NCBI GenBank assembly: GCA_002706765.1
Contig: PAJV01000022.1
Location: forward strand, 1 to 64,000
DNA: 64,000 bases
Source: Gimesia sp.
GTDB lineage: Bacteria; Planctomycetota; Planctomycetia; Planctomycetales; Planctomycetaceae
Direction of reading: 5' to 3'
Shown here piece after piece: positions 8,721-18,352 of this stretch; position 1 is the stretch's first letter, and each line of letters begins with the position of its first letter. Position numbers and translations under genes: made by a program. Below the pieces are notes generated by a model that saw only the letters and a list, made by a program, of their open reading frames with translations, was not told the DNA's origin and did not search any database.

Positions 8721-10202
8721 TTACCTGGTTGACGTTGTTTGCAGGGTCGGCGGAACGGGATGATCTACTTTGGCAGCCGGTCGCTGGTTGGCTCCCGGCT
8801 GATTGGTATCCCCCAGGTCCGCACGGGCTTTTTCAGCGAGTGACATCAACTCTTTTACGATTTCAGGATGCTGATCGGCCACATTGTGTTCCGAGCTGAT
8901 ATCGGTGACAACATTAAACAACAGTGGTTGAGAGCCTTCCCCTTTTTTGAAGTGCGGATGGCGGCTGAATTCTTTCAGAGGCACGAATAATTTCCAAGGC
9001 CCTTTGCGTACTGCCTGCAATTGTTCCATCGCATAATAGTAGAAGGCGTTGTAGGGAGTTTTTGCATCCGCTTCACCTTCGATCAGGGGGCGAATATCAT
9101 GGCCGTCGATGATCCGATCGGTGGGGACTTTGCCACCGGCGAGTAAGGTAAACGTGGGCAGCAGATCCATCGTGGTTGCCAGTTCATCACAGACGGTGCC
9201 TGCAGGCACTGTTTCAGGCCACCACATGATGGTGGGGACACGGAATGCTCCTTCTGCAGTCGTGTAGCCTCGGCCATTCAACGGTTTATTTGTGCCTCGC
9301 TCTGTACTGTTCATATCTCTGGCCATGGGAGAGCCGTTATCTGAAGTCCAGATCACCAGAGTATTCTGATCGATACCCAACTCGACCAGCTTGTCCAGGA
9401 TTTCTCCAGTAGACCAGTCCAGTTCTTCAATGCTGTCTCCCCAGGGACCGTTTTTACTTTTTCCCCGGAAGGCTTCACTGGCGAAAGGCTTACTGGTACT
9501 GCCGGGCATGGCCTGGGGAAAGTAGAGGAAGAAAGGCTGGTCTTGATTCTTCTCGATAAATTCGACCGCTTTCTCGGTATAGTCTTTGGTTAATAAATTT
9601 CTGTCGACGCCTGCTTCGATCACCGTGTCATTCAACATGACGGGCAGGGGAGGCCAGTTTTTACCATCCAGTCGATCCCCCAGCCGCTGTCCCACTGCCT
9701 GGGTCATATCATCGCTATAGGGGATTCCGTAAAAGTAGTCGAAGCCCTGTTTGGTGGGGAGAAAAGGTGGCTGGTCTCCCAGGTGCCATTTCCCGATCAT
9801 GCCTGTTTTGTAACCCTGCTTTTTCAGAAGTTCGGCGACCGTGATTTCTTCCGGGTTTAATCCGTAAGGGGAAATGGGACGCAGCACCTGGCCGTCACGA
9901 GGGTTCCAGTGCATGCCGACCCGTTGGGAATAACAGCCTGTCATAATTGAGGCACGCGAGGGAGTACAGACACCCGCCGTCACACAGTAATGAGTAAACT
10001 TGCGCCCTTCTCTTGCCATGCGATTGAGACAAGGTGTGCGATTCACTGCCGAACCAAAGGGTTCAATATCACCATAGCCCAGGTTATCGCAAAAGATGAC
10101 AATGAAGTTCGGCTTCTTCTGTTGCGGAGCGGCAGACGCGGATTGCAGTGTGAGGGTGGAAAACAGTCCAGCCAGGCAGAGTAATGTAATCAATTGTTTC
10201 AC
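8721..10202 (-). CDS. Secreted sulfatase, type I
   Basis: A 493-residue arylsulfatase family hydrolase with a signal peptide (cleavage near ASA-APQ). Metal ligands are in IFCDNLGYGD, and the formylglycine motif is CTPSRASIMTG with Cys79 as the residue to be oxidised by a maturase. GKWHLGDQPPFLPTKQGFDYFYG and WTSDNGSP follow in the usual order. It probably removes sulfate esters from algal or other polysaccharides in the periplasm. The first Asp pair is C-D-N instead of D-D-L, so one ligand position differs. The start is GTG, with AGGA nine bases upstream. It is one of four sulfatases in the window. Confidence 0.92.
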   Translation of the reverse strand: MKQLITLLCLAGLFSTLTLQSASAAPQQKKPNFIVIFCDNLGYGDIEPFGSAVNRTPCLNRMAREGRKFTHYCVTAGVCTPSRASIMTGCYSQRVGMHWNPRDGQVLRPISPYGLNPEEITVAELLKKQGYKTGMIGKWHLGDQPPFLPTKQGFDYFYGIPYSDDMTQAVGQRLGDRLDGKNWPPLPVMLNDTVIEAGVDRNLLTKDYTEKAVEFIEKNQDQPFFLYFPQAMPGSTSKPFASEAFRGKSKNGPWGDSIEELDWSTGEILDKLVELGIDQNTLVIWTSDNGSPMARDMNSTERGTNKPLNGRGYTTAEGAFRVPTIMWWPETVPAGTVCDELATTMDLLPTFTLLAGGKVPTDRIIDGHDIRPLIEGEADAKTPYNAFYYYAMEQLQAVRKGPWKLFVPLKEFSRHPHFKKGEGSQPLLFNVVTDISSEHNVADQHPEIVKELMSLAEKARADLGDTNQPGANQRPAAKVDHPVPPTLQTTSTR

Positions 10203-10435
10203 TGCAGCATCCTTATTTTGTCTTTGGTGACTTGAAGTTTAAAACCGCGTCATGCAGGTGGTGAGCACAGGGGAGATCAAAACTTACTTTCCGGTCATTC
10301 TTCTGTTTCATAGTAAATGGTACACCGACTGTTTTCAAAATAAAACCGGACAGAGTCTGAAATGGATTGTGTAACGGGACAGGTTTCGCATAATGAATAA
10401 CTGATGCTTTGTGTCCCGCAGATAAAACTTACATC

Positions 10436-11773
10436 ATGAGGATACCCGGAAACGTGACAGAAGAACAAGCAGCGAGTGGCAAGCTACACTGGTGGCAGCG
10501 GATTGGTCCCGGACTGGTAACCGCCTGCGTTGTGATTGGCCCTGGCAGTATTTTGACCAGTTCCAATCTGGGAGCCAAAGATGGTTACAGCATGATCTGG
10601 GTTGTGCTTGTTTCTGTGGTCTTCATGCTGGTCTATACTTCACTGGGGGCCAGGCTCGGTACCGTGACGACTGAATCCACATGTACGCTGCTGGCGCAGA
10701 TGGTAGGTCGTCCGTTGACCGTACTGATTGGCTGCGGCGTGTTTTTCATTTCAGCCGCCTATCAGTTTGGGAACAATCTCGGAGTGCATTCGGCTCTGGA
10801 AAATTATACCGATTTCAAATATGGAATCGTAATCTTCAATGCAATTTCGATCGCGTTTCTGTTCGGGTTTAAAAACCTGTATAAGCTGGTCGAACGACTG
10901 ATGTCTGTCTTCGTGGCTGTGATGCTGGCATCGTTTGCCATCAATCTGTTTTTTGCGAAACCGGATCTGGCAGAAATGGCACAGGGTGTGATTCCCGGTT
11001 CCGATGGAGCGGGGCTGGAGTCGATTACAGACATTTCCCTGCTGGGGCTGATTGGAACCACGTTTGTGATTACGGCTGCTTTCTATCAGTCTTACCTGGC
11101 ACGATTCAAAGGCTGGAAGATCAAAGACCTTAAAGATGGTCGGATCGACGCCTGTATCAGCGCCAGCATCATGGCTTTGATTACGATTATGATCATGTCT
11201 ACTGCAGCTGCTGTTTTGCGCGGCATGACTCTGACCAGTGTCGCCGATGTCGGAAACGCATTACAGCCTCTGTTTGGAGATAAGGGGCAGATTCTGTTCT
11301 GTATTGGACTGTTCTCAGCCGCTTACTCTTCCTTTATTGTGAATTCGATGATTGGCGGATTTATTCTGTCCGACAGCCTGGGGCTGGGTGGAACACCTCA
11401 GGATAAATCGACGCGTATTCTGACAGCAGCTGTATTGTTGACCGGGATGTTTGTCGCGATGTATGTCATTGAATCAGGAACCAAACCGGTTGCTGCGATA
11501 GTGGCTGCTCAGGCGGTAACCGTTGTTGCTGCTCCCCTGGCGGCAGGTGCCCTGCTGTTATTGACCAGCAGTAAAAAAATCATGGGGGAACATCGAAACG
11601 GGCCGATACTGAATCTGTTTGCGGGGATCGGATTTGTTCTGCTGCTGGGCATGGCCTGGTATATCGCGACAGAGAAAGTCATTCCTCAGATCAACAGTAT
11701 GCGCTCTGAATCTGCTGCAGTCGAAATATTACCCCAACCTGAAAAGAACCTGGTACTCCAGAAGCTAAGTTGA
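10436..11773 (+). CDS. Nramp-related membrane transporter with non-canonical metal site
   Basis: About 445 residues with 10-11 hydrophobic segments in the Nramp/APC fold. The first helix is RIGPGLVTACVVIGPGSILTS, aligned with the Nramp helix that normally carries DPGN; here GPGS (about residues 35-38) replaces it. Helix 6, which usually carries MPH, reads LGLIGTTFVITAAFYQS. Both metal-chelating motifs are therefore changed, so transport of Mn or Fe is uncertain. The ATG at 10436 and a GTG at 10454 are both possible starts; a TTG frame extends to 10409. The gene ends 7 bp before a sulfatase on the same strand, probably one transcript. Confidence 0.85.
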   Translation: MRIPGNVTEEQAASGKLHWWQRIGPGLVTACVVIGPGSILTSSNLGAKDGYSMIWVVLVSVVFMLVYTSLGARLGTVTTESTCTLLAQMVGRPLTVLIGCGVFFISAAYQFGNNLGVHSALENYTDFKYGIVIFNAISIAFLFGFKNLYKLVERLMSVFVAVMLASFAINLFFAKPDLAEMAQGVIPGSDGAGLESITDISLLGLIGTTFVITAAFYQSYLARFKGWKIKDLKDGRIDACISASIMALITIMIMSTAAAVLRGMTLTSVADVGNALQPLFGDKGQILFCIGLFSAAYSSFIVNSMIGGFILSDSLGLGGTPQDKSTRILTAAVLLTGMFVAMYVIESGTKPVAAIVAAQAVTVVAAPLAAGALLLLTSSKKIMGEHRNGPILNLFAGIGFVLLLGMAWYIATEKVIPQINSMRSESAAVEILPQPEKNLVLQKLS

Positions 11774-11780
11774 AAATCTT

Positions 11781-13211
11781 ATGAAACGCCTGATCCAGAC
11801 TGTCTGTGTTTGTGTTATCTTTTTTAGCTGTCTGCCTGCGCAGGCGGAAGAAAAAAAGGACATTCGACCCAATATCATATTTATCCTGCTCGACAATGTC
11901 GGTAAAGACTGGTTTCGCTGTTACGGAAGTCAGGAGAATCAGACGCCGAACATTGATCACCTGGCTTACACGGGACTGCGGTTTCGTAACTGCTATGTCA
12001 CGCCTGTCTGCAGTACCACCAGGCATATGCTGCTCACCGGGCGCTATCCCTTTCGTTCCGGCTGGCATACGCACCATGATCCGGCCATTTATGGCGGCGG
12101 ATATTTTGACTGGAATCGCGAGATCTGCTTTGCCCGAATCCTGAGAGACGCTGGTTACAGTACGTGTATCTCGGGGAAATGGCAGATTAATGATCTGTTT
12201 GATCCTGCGCAGAAAGATGCGATCAGGGAGCACGGGTTTGAAGAATACTGTCTCTTCCCGGAAGGCAAGAAGGGGCACCCGGCTCATAAGCAGCGCTACT
12301 GGGATCCGTATGTGATCCAGAATGGTGAACGGCTGGAAACAAAGGGTAAGTTCGGGCCTGATATTTTTATGGACTATCTCATTGATTATATGAAAACACA
12401 TCGGGATAAACCTTTCTGTGCATACTACTCAGCAATCTTGACTCACATTCCGGTCGTGCATACTCCGCATAATATCGGGAAAGATTTAACGCCGCGGGAA
12501 AAATTTGCGGGGATGTTGAACTACTCCGATTTTCTGATCGGGAGACTGGTCAAAGCGATGGATGAACTGGGGATTCGGGACAATACGATTCTGTTCATCG
12601 TTCCCGATAATGGAACGGATAACGGAACCGATCAGAATGCCGAACAGAGTCTGGGAGGGCGGATTAACGGTCGTATTTCTGCTGAAGGCATTTATTCTCT
12701 CAAGGAACAGGGAATCAATATGCCATTGATCGTCAATTGTCCCGCACTGGTGGGGAGTGAGCGGATCAGTGATGATCTGATTGATATCGCAGATGTTCTG
12801 CCTACGCTGGCTGATCTGGCAAACGCACCGCTTCCCAACGGGGTGACGATTGACGGGAAATCGTTTGCACCACAGATTCTGAATCAGCCCCGCAATGAGC
12901 CGTGGCGCTCGTGGTGTCTGACACAGTATTATCAGCAGCGTGTGATCAGAGATGAGCGATTCAAACTCTATTCAACGGGAGAGTTTTATGATCTCTCCGA
13001 GGACCCGCTGGAACAACATAATCTCTCCCAGACCGACCGGTTGAAAAACGAAAACACCAGCCTGAAATCGTATGCTCAGCTGAAGAGTGTCCTCGACTCG
13101 CTGCCGGAGAATGCAAAGCTTCCCTGGGAGTTTCGCAGCATCTCAGCCCGAAGAATTCGCGCTCAGGAAGAATTGCTGAAAAAGTCCGGTTCCTCAGACA
13201 AGGGGCAGTAA
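11781..13211 (+). CDS. Atypical secreted sulfatase-like hydrolase
   Basis: A 476-residue alkaline-phosphatase-superfamily protein with a signal peptide (to about QAEE). The fold markers are present: LLDNVGKDWFRCYGS, a GKWQINDLFDP segment and VPDNGTDNGTD. The expected CxPSR formylglycine motif is CSTTR, with Cys77 kept but Pro replaced by Thr. The first ligand stretch is D-N-V-G-K-D, not DDLGYGD. It may be a divergent sulfatase or a phospho/sulfohydrolase in which conversion of Cys77 is inefficient. It follows the Nramp-like gene by 7 bp. Confidence is high for the superfamily and low for sulfate ester activity. Confidence 0.8.
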   Translation: MKRLIQTVCVCVIFFSCLPAQAEEKKDIRPNIIFILLDNVGKDWFRCYGSQENQTPNIDHLAYTGLRFRNCYVTPVCSTTRHMLLTGRYPFRSGWHTHHDPAIYGGGYFDWNREICFARILRDAGYSTCISGKWQINDLFDPAQKDAIREHGFEEYCLFPEGKKGHPAHKQRYWDPYVIQNGERLETKGKFGPDIFMDYLIDYMKTHRDKPFCAYYSAILTHIPVVHTPHNIGKDLTPREKFAGMLNYSDFLIGRLVKAMDELGIRDNTILFIVPDNGTDNGTDQNAEQSLGGRINGRISAEGIYSLKEQGINMPLIVNCPALVGSERISDDLIDIADVLPTLADLANAPLPNGVTIDGKSFAPQILNQPRNEPWRSWCLTQYYQQRVIRDERFKLYSTGEFYDLSEDPLEQHNLSQTDRLKNENTSLKSYAQLKSVLDSLPENAKLPWEFRSISARRIRAQEELLKKSGSSDKGQ

Positions 13212-13763
13212 AATTCTACCGCACGCCCCAGCAGATTCAGGCATAGAGATCTGTTCTAATGTTTCGTTAACAGGCCTTGAGTGAAGCAGGTAGAGGGGAT
13301 CCTGCCCTGCGATTGAGCCTCGAAGGCACAGTTCTGTCGACTATTCCGCCTGATCAGACCGAGACGAGCGTGAAATCCCGGAATTTGCGTCAATTTGCAA
13401 AATCTGCTCTTTATGTTCGAAAAAGCTTGTATATGATGGGGGGATAAAGCTTGAAAATAAGCTTTCAGAGCTCGATTTTCAGTTTCCTACCCCTTTCGCT
13501 CAAGGCTGTATTGAGCATGCAGTATTTTGAGCCGATTGCGACCGAGCCCGATTGGAACAGGGGCGGAGCCCAAATGTGAAAGGTTTTCGCGCTCTCGTTG
13601 CGGAAGCCTTTAAATATAAATAGGTTAGGTGCCGACTTTTTGTCTGCAAAGCCTGCGACACGAATTCAGTCAGTACCCGCCACACAAGTTCAATCTAGAA
13701 TGTATCTGGCCTCAGTAGCTGTAGGCCTAAGCTAAACTAAAGAGAAATTGGAGATTCTAAAGG
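13212..13763. other. 552-bp intergenic region, long leader before DUF309 gene
   Basis: No convincing frame on either strand. It holds small inverted repeats: AAGCTT either side of a GAAAAT spacer near 13447-13463, and GCTCAA/TTGAGC at 13498-13516, then a G/C-rich stretch to about 13640. I looked for tmRNA, RNase P, 6S and SRP RNA signatures and saw none that hold. Confidence 0.5.
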
Positions 13764-14324
13764 ATGGTTTATCCTGTTGCTGATGTTGTGCGTTTATTAC
13801 CTTCGTCCCGTCTGCCTGACTATACTTTTGTGCCGGGTAAAAGCTTACCCCATCCCTATCGAGATCCCAAGGGACACAGTTATGGGAATAAGCCGAAACC
13901 ACCCAAGGCATTGACAGAAGATAACTGGGTGGAGCATCGGAATTATCTGAACGCGATTGACTATTTCAATCTGGGTTTTTATTGGGAAGCCCATGATGAA
14001 TGGGAGCGTCTGTTGCGGGTCTGTGGTCCTGATTCGATTCCCGGTCGTTTCCTTAAAGGTCTGGTGAAACTTTCCGCAGCGGGCATCAAGGTCCGTGAAG
14101 GCAGTATTCATGGCGTGCGTCGACATGCTGCTTCTGCTGGAGAAGTCTTCGCGGATGTCGCAGCAGAGTCAAACGCAGATCACTATTGCGGGCTGGAACT
14201 GACCAAGCTGCAGTTTGCCGCGGACCGTGCTGCACAGTTGCGTTATCCGGACGATCTGACCATGGGTGAGCCCATTCGCGTCTTCCCGTTCCTGCTGGAG
14301 CCGGAACCCTTCCCGCTGGGATAA
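13764..14324 (+). CDS. DUF309 family protein
   Basis: The 186-residue cytoplasmic protein contains the DUF309 core: [20 protein letters not shown] (conserved F-x-F-x-EAHE-x-W pattern) followed by [19 protein letters not shown] and a helix with [16 protein letters not shown]309 proteins are small all-helical bundles whose biochemical role is not established. The N-terminal 50 residues are proline-rich and not part of the domain. GGAG lies about ten bases before the ATG. A strong terminator follows at 14358-14390, so the gene is probably its own transcript. Confidence 0.85.
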   Translation: MVYPVADVVRLLPSSRLPDYTFVPGKSLPHPYRDPKGHSYGNKPKPPKALTEDNWVEHRNYLNAIDYFNLGFYWEAHDEWERLLRVCGPDSIPGRFLKGLVKLSAAGIKVREGSIHGVRRHAASAGEVFADVAAESNADHYCGLELTKLQFAADRAAQLRYPDDLTMGEPIRVFPFLLEPEPFPLG

Positions 14325-14357
14325 TCAACCACTGAATCGTGATTTCAGAATTCATTC

Positions 14358-14390
14358 AAAGAGCACATTTTTGTGCTCTTTTTTTCTTTT
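14358..14390 (+). terminator. Rho-independent terminator after the DUF309 gene
   Basis: A perfect 10-bp stem (14358-14367 with 14372-14381) with a TTTT loop, followed by a T-rich run. The A-run on the left arm lets it act also for the convergent hydrolase gene that ends at 14418. Confidence 0.9.
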
Positions 14391-14417
14391 TACTTCTGGA
14401 GTATCCAGGCATGTGGT

Positions 14418-15683
14418 TCAGCGAAATGTTCCGCGAATTGTCCGTCTCACCAGGCTGCGGTTATTCTGAAATTCCCAGGCGAGATTTTCCAGCAGCGATT
14501 TCAAATCCCGTTGGTTCGCGGGGATTCCCTGGAAAACGAGTTTCACATCGGACAGCACGGTATTACTGTCAGCATGATACGAGTGCCCCAGCGCAAACAG
14601 GTTGGTATCGATCTCTGATGCATCGACCACATTGATTTGCTGATATTCGGGGAACACGGTTAAATAAGAGCCTCCCTCGCCCAGCCTCTGGTGCCAGAAC
14701 GAATTTACGACCCGCGAGGCTTTCAGGGCCAGGTCTTCTGAAGAGGAATATATCGTGAAACGCTCTGCGGTCTGGATAATATGCGGGGCGATCGATTCTT
14801 TGAATACCTGCGCATCAATGTCAGGTGCCGTCAAAATCACTTCATTAAACAGGGGCTCTGGTTCCCCGGTGAGGATCAGCTTCTGTGAAATATTCTTCAA
14901 TGCCCTTGATAAAACGCGGTTTCCCATGCTGTGTGCGATGAGGTGTATCTTCCGGGCGCCTGATTCCCGCGCAATCGCTTCTATGAACAGGGTTACGTTT
15001 TCTTCACACCACTGCGCCGTGCGGCCATCTTCCTTATAAGCCCAGATGGAACCTTTCTCCTGGGAAGGCCAGCTATACATCAAGGGCGCTCCTTTGAATT
15101 TCAGGTCATACGCGATCTGGGCAGTGCGACGCGCTGCATCTTCAAACGAGTTATTGAAGCCGTGCACAAAGATAAATGCTTCCCCGCCAACCCTGACCAG
15201 ACCGCTGGAGGTCTCTTCGACTTCCACCGATTTTTCAATGGTTTGTCGCAACTGTGCCAGAAAATCTGAACCGGAGGCGGGCTCAACTGATTTCAACACG
15301 ACATGATTGTCAGGATTTTCCCGGAATTCCAGTTTCCAGATTTTGGGTGATTCGAGTTTACCGGCTTCGTGATTTTTCGGGATACTGACATCACAGAAAC
15401 CCAATGACAGGCTCGCTCGTCGGGTTCCATAAAACTGTCCAGGATGGGGCGAACCGGTCAGATTTCGGTCGGTGCCATAAAAGACTCGAACCGTCTCATG
15501 CTTTTCTTTTTTTTCTGCATTTTCCCCGGCACCTGGTTCCGCTGAAGCCGGCATCGGCTGTTCTGACATTTGCGGCGTTTGCGATTCCCGGGGCGCGTGT
15601 TTGGAATCTTTCGCGCCACTACTACATCCTGTCAGCGTGACTCCGGCAATCGCCAGAGTGAAAAAGAATTTGGCGGCGTTCAT
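14418..15683 (-). CDS. Lipoprotein alpha/beta hydrolase, DUF900 family
   Basis: The 421-residue protein has a lipoprotein signal with lipobox LTGC (Cys20), then about 45 low-complexity residues. The domain starts at VRVFYGTDRNLTG and has IFVHGFNNSFEDAARR (oxyanion-hole HGF), YSWPSQ and the nucleophile elbow IAHSMGNRV with Ser252; a His near the C-terminus (GHSYH) may complete the triad. This is DUF900, an alpha/beta hydrolase family common in planctomycetes and proteobacteria, anchored to a membrane. Substrate unknown. It converges on the DUF309 gene. Confidence 0.85.
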   Translation of the reverse strand: MNAAKFFFTLAIAGVTLTGCSSGAKDSKHAPRESQTPQMSEQPMPASAEPGAGENAEKKEKHETVRVFYGTDRNLTGSPHPGQFYGTRRASLSLGFCDVSIPKNHEAGKLESPKIWKLEFRENPDNHVVLKSVEPASGSDFLAQLRQTIEKSVEVEETSSGLVRVGGEAFIFVHGFNNSFEDAARRTAQIAYDLKFKGAPLMYSWPSQEKGSIWAYKEDGRTAQWCEENVTLFIEAIARESGARKIHLIAHSMGNRVLSRALKNISQKLILTGEPEPLFNEVILTAPDIDAQVFKESIAPHIIQTAERFTIYSSSEDLALKASRVVNSFWHQRLGEGGSYLTVFPEYQQINVVDASEIDTNLFALGHSYHADSNTVLSDVKLVFQGIPANQRDLKSLLENLAWEFQNNRSLVRRTIRGTFR

Positions 15684-15922
15684 CGTGCATCCTTGCAGAT
15701 TGAAGCGGTTTCAGTTGAATAGGAGTCAATTCAGATGCGAAAAGTAATCCATCTGGCTGGATGGCTCAAGGTGAGATTCCACTGTGTATTGGAAGCTGTT
15801 TTTAGCTTAACATCATTATTTGCCATGAGTTATGCGGTCTGGTATGCTGAAAGAGTGTGAATCGCCAGCTCTTATGCTCTACCAGTTGTTCGCATTGTGA
15901 ACCCGTTTGACAGGAATTCCTC

Positions 15923-17341
15923 GTGAAAAGCGCTCATCGAATTGTAGTCGGTTTCGTATTTGTATTCTTCTGTCTGCTACAGACATTGTCGGCCAGTGAA
16001 ATAAAAGCCAAACCGAATTTCATCGTGATCTTCGCCGACGATCTGGGATATGGTGATCTGGAGTGTTATGGTCATCCCCGTTTTAAAACCCCGCATCTCA
16101 ATCGGATGGCTGCAGAAGGCGCCCGATTAACTCAGTTCAATGTACCGGTTCCTTATTGTGCCCCTTCACGTGCGACCCTCTTAACAGGCCGCTACCCCTG
16201 GCGCCATGGCGTCTGGTATAACCCTTCACCGGATGGAAAACAGTTTCGCAACGGGGTCGGGATTGCCGAGAGCGAACTGCTGTTGAGTGAACTGCTCAAA
16301 GCGAATGGCTATGCGACGATCTGCATCGGCAAATGGCATCTGGGACACGATCCGGAATATTTCCCAACACGGCATGGCTTTGATGATTACCTGGGAATTC
16401 TCTATTCCAATGACATGCGACCTGTGAATCTGATGCAGGGAGAAAAGCTGCTGGAGTATCCGGTCATCCAGGCAAACCTGACGAAACGCTATACGGAACG
16501 AGCCGTTAAATTTATCAATGAGAATCAGGAACGTCCGTTTTTCCTGTACCTGCCTCATGCGATGCCTCACAAGCCACTGGCTGCTTCGGAAGCGTTCTAC
16601 AAACAGAGTGGAGCCGGTTTGTATGGTGATGTGATTGCAGAACTGGACTGGAGCGTTGGTCAAATCTTCAAGACACTTGATGAGCTGAATCTGGACAGGA
16701 ACACGCTGGTGATCTTTGCGTCTGATAACGGTCCCTGGTTTGGAGGCAATACCGCGGGTCTTTCCGGGATGAAGTCAACCAGTTGGGAAGGGGGCTTGCG
16801 CGTCCCGATGATTGCCCGCTGGCCCGGAAAAATTCCACCAGGGCAGGTGATTGATACCGTCTGTGGTTCGATTGATGTCTTTCCCACGATTCTGAAACAG
16901 GCAGGGATTCCTGTGCCCGCTGACCGGGTCATTGATGGCAAAGACCTGTTCCCCGTCTTGACAGAGCAGGCACCGACACCTCATCAGGCTCTGTATTCGA
17001 TGAAGGGGAATTCGCTGTTTACCGTTCGCAGCGGTCCCTGGAAGCTGCATGTGAAACCATCTCCCCGACAGGTACTCGCCGGTAAAGGTAAAGACTGGAT
17101 TGACCCGCGCGGGCCGGATGGAGTGACCATCATTGCCCCGTATGAGCAGGCGATGCCAGACCAGCAACCCGGCCTGCTTACTGGCGCCAAACCCGTGCCC
17201 ATGATGTTGTTCAATTTGCAGGAGGATCCCGCAGAGCAACACAATGTCGCCAGCCAGCATCCTGAAGTCGTCGTGCGGCTGATGAAACTGTTTGAGGGAA
17301 TGCAGGCTGAAATTCCCCCCTCGATCCGGAATTTCAAATAG
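15923..17341 (+). CDS. Secreted sulfatase, type I
   Basis: A 472-residue arylsulfatase with all canonical marks: signal peptide (to about LSASE), metal ligands in IFADDLGYGD, the formylglycine motif CAPSRATLLTG with Cys79, GKWHLGHDPEYFPT, and FASDNGPW. The C-terminal part has EDPAEQHNVASQHPEVV, usual in planctomycete sulfatases. It is expected to desulfate glycans in the periplasm after formylglycine formation by a maturase encoded elsewhere. The GTG start has AGGA eight bases upstream. It stands alone between the DUF900 lipoprotein and a 424-bp gap. Confidence 0.93.
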   Translation: MKSAHRIVVGFVFVFFCLLQTLSASEIKAKPNFIVIFADDLGYGDLECYGHPRFKTPHLNRMAAEGARLTQFNVPVPYCAPSRATLLTGRYPWRHGVWYNPSPDGKQFRNGVGIAESELLLSELLKANGYATICIGKWHLGHDPEYFPTRHGFDDYLGILYSNDMRPVNLMQGEKLLEYPVIQANLTKRYTERAVKFINENQERPFFLYLPHAMPHKPLAASEAFYKQSGAGLYGDVIAELDWSVGQIFKTLDELNLDRNTLVIFASDNGPWFGGNTAGLSGMKSTSWEGGLRVPMIARWPGKIPPGQVIDTVCGSIDVFPTILKQAGIPVPADRVIDGKDLFPVLTEQAPTPHQALYSMKGNSLFTVRSGPWKLHVKPSPRQVLAGKGKDWIDPRGPDGVTIIAPYEQAMPDQQPGLLTGAKPVPMMLFNLQEDPAEQHNVASQHPEVVVRLMKLFEGMQAEIPPSIRNFK

Positions 17342-17765
17342 CAGACAGCGGGTTCTCTCCAGGATTCGATGAGCTTTTAATCCAGCTGTCGCTCCGCGTG
17401 TTTCGCGTCATTGCCTGTTTGCAAACGGCATCGTTCAGTAACTCTACTTTTGCCTGTCAGGTTTTTCCGACTTGAACGTCGTGGTAGAAACCGAGATCTT
17501 GTTGCCAAAATCCAACATTCGTGCTCTGCAGTTCGTAGAGAAGGTTAGATATTGCAACAGTTTGGAAAGTGCTGCTGCCGCGGCCTGTTTTCGAATTCAA
17601 ACAAATTGTGATGTCTTTTTACACCTGATGTTGTTCTGGTGTAGAAAAAATACAACAACTCATATGAAGAATTAGTGAATCTGAAAACGGCTGGCATTTC
17701 TTAAGTCTCAATTATATAGCGGTTTACCTGCTTTTTGAAACACAACTGAACGAATCAGGGCAACA
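17342..17765. other. 424-bp intergenic region
   Basis: A frame of 67 codons (17472-17675) exists but has no ribosome site or recognisable composition, so I do not call it. The last 120 bases are AT-rich and probably hold the promoter of the STAS gene. I see no RNA gene or terminator. Confidence 0.4.
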
Positions 17766-18305
17766 ATGGCCCGCGCTTTGCGTCTATTCAATCTTCTTAA
17801 CAGTTCACTGTTCAGCAGCTTTGATATTCCACAAGAAGAACAAGCAGAAAGTGAGAACAACGGCATGGCATCAAAACGCGATCGAATGAGTGTCTACGAG
17901 CGTGAAGGAGTGACCGTACTGGATTTCGGAACCATGGAAATCTGGGACGGAGCTGATCTGGCCTTGCTGCGCGAAACGTTGACACGCCTGGTAGATCAGG
18001 AAGGATGTAAGTCAATCGGCGTTGAACTGTCATCGGTCAAATACATTCCGAGTGGATTTTTCGGTATGCTGTATGACCTCTATGAAAAAGGGATCGCGGT
18101 GACCTTATACAGTCCGCAGCCTAATGTAGCCAGTATGCTGTGGTTCAAACAGTTCTGCATACACACTGAAGATGGTCGTTATCTTTTGAAAAGCGATACC
18201 GCTGCCGCTCAACAGAGCCCTACCGAAGAGCAGGTCAGGTCAGAAAAAGAAAAGTGGGAAAAGAGCCTGAAGCAGTCCAGCGATTATTCCACGACCGTTT
18301 CCTGA
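17766..18305 (+). CDS. STAS-domain protein (anti-sigma factor antagonist-like)
   Basis: A 179-residue cytoplasmic protein whose centre (about 40-145) fits the STAS fold: VYEREGVTVLDFGTMEI, LVDQEGCKSIGVELSSVKYIPSGFFGML and KGIAVTLYSPQPNVASML. In SpoIIAA-type antagonists a Ser follows the D-x-S motif; here the loop is KYIPSGFFG, so Ser is present and phosphorylation is possible but unproven. The first 30 residues and the charged tail lie outside the domain. AGGG stands nine bases before the ATG; a later Met (17864) is an alternative. It converges on an HDOD gene. Confidence 0.8.
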   Translation: MARALRLFNLLNSSLFSSFDIPQEEQAESENNGMASKRDRMSVYEREGVTVLDFGTMEIWDGADLALLRETLTRLVDQEGCKSIGVELSSVKYIPSGFFGMLYDLYEKGIAVTLYSPQPNVASMLWFKQFCIHTEDGRYLLKSDTAAAQQSPTEEQVRSEKEKWEKSLKQSSDYSTTVS

Positions 18306-18352
18306 AGGGAAAAGGCTCGTTCCCGGCATCATACCCAATCGTAAGAACAGAC

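Noticed and set aside
13500-13700. Possible tmRNA or 6S RNA gene
   Set aside because: No tag peptide, no tRNA-like end and no 6S bubble could be identified.
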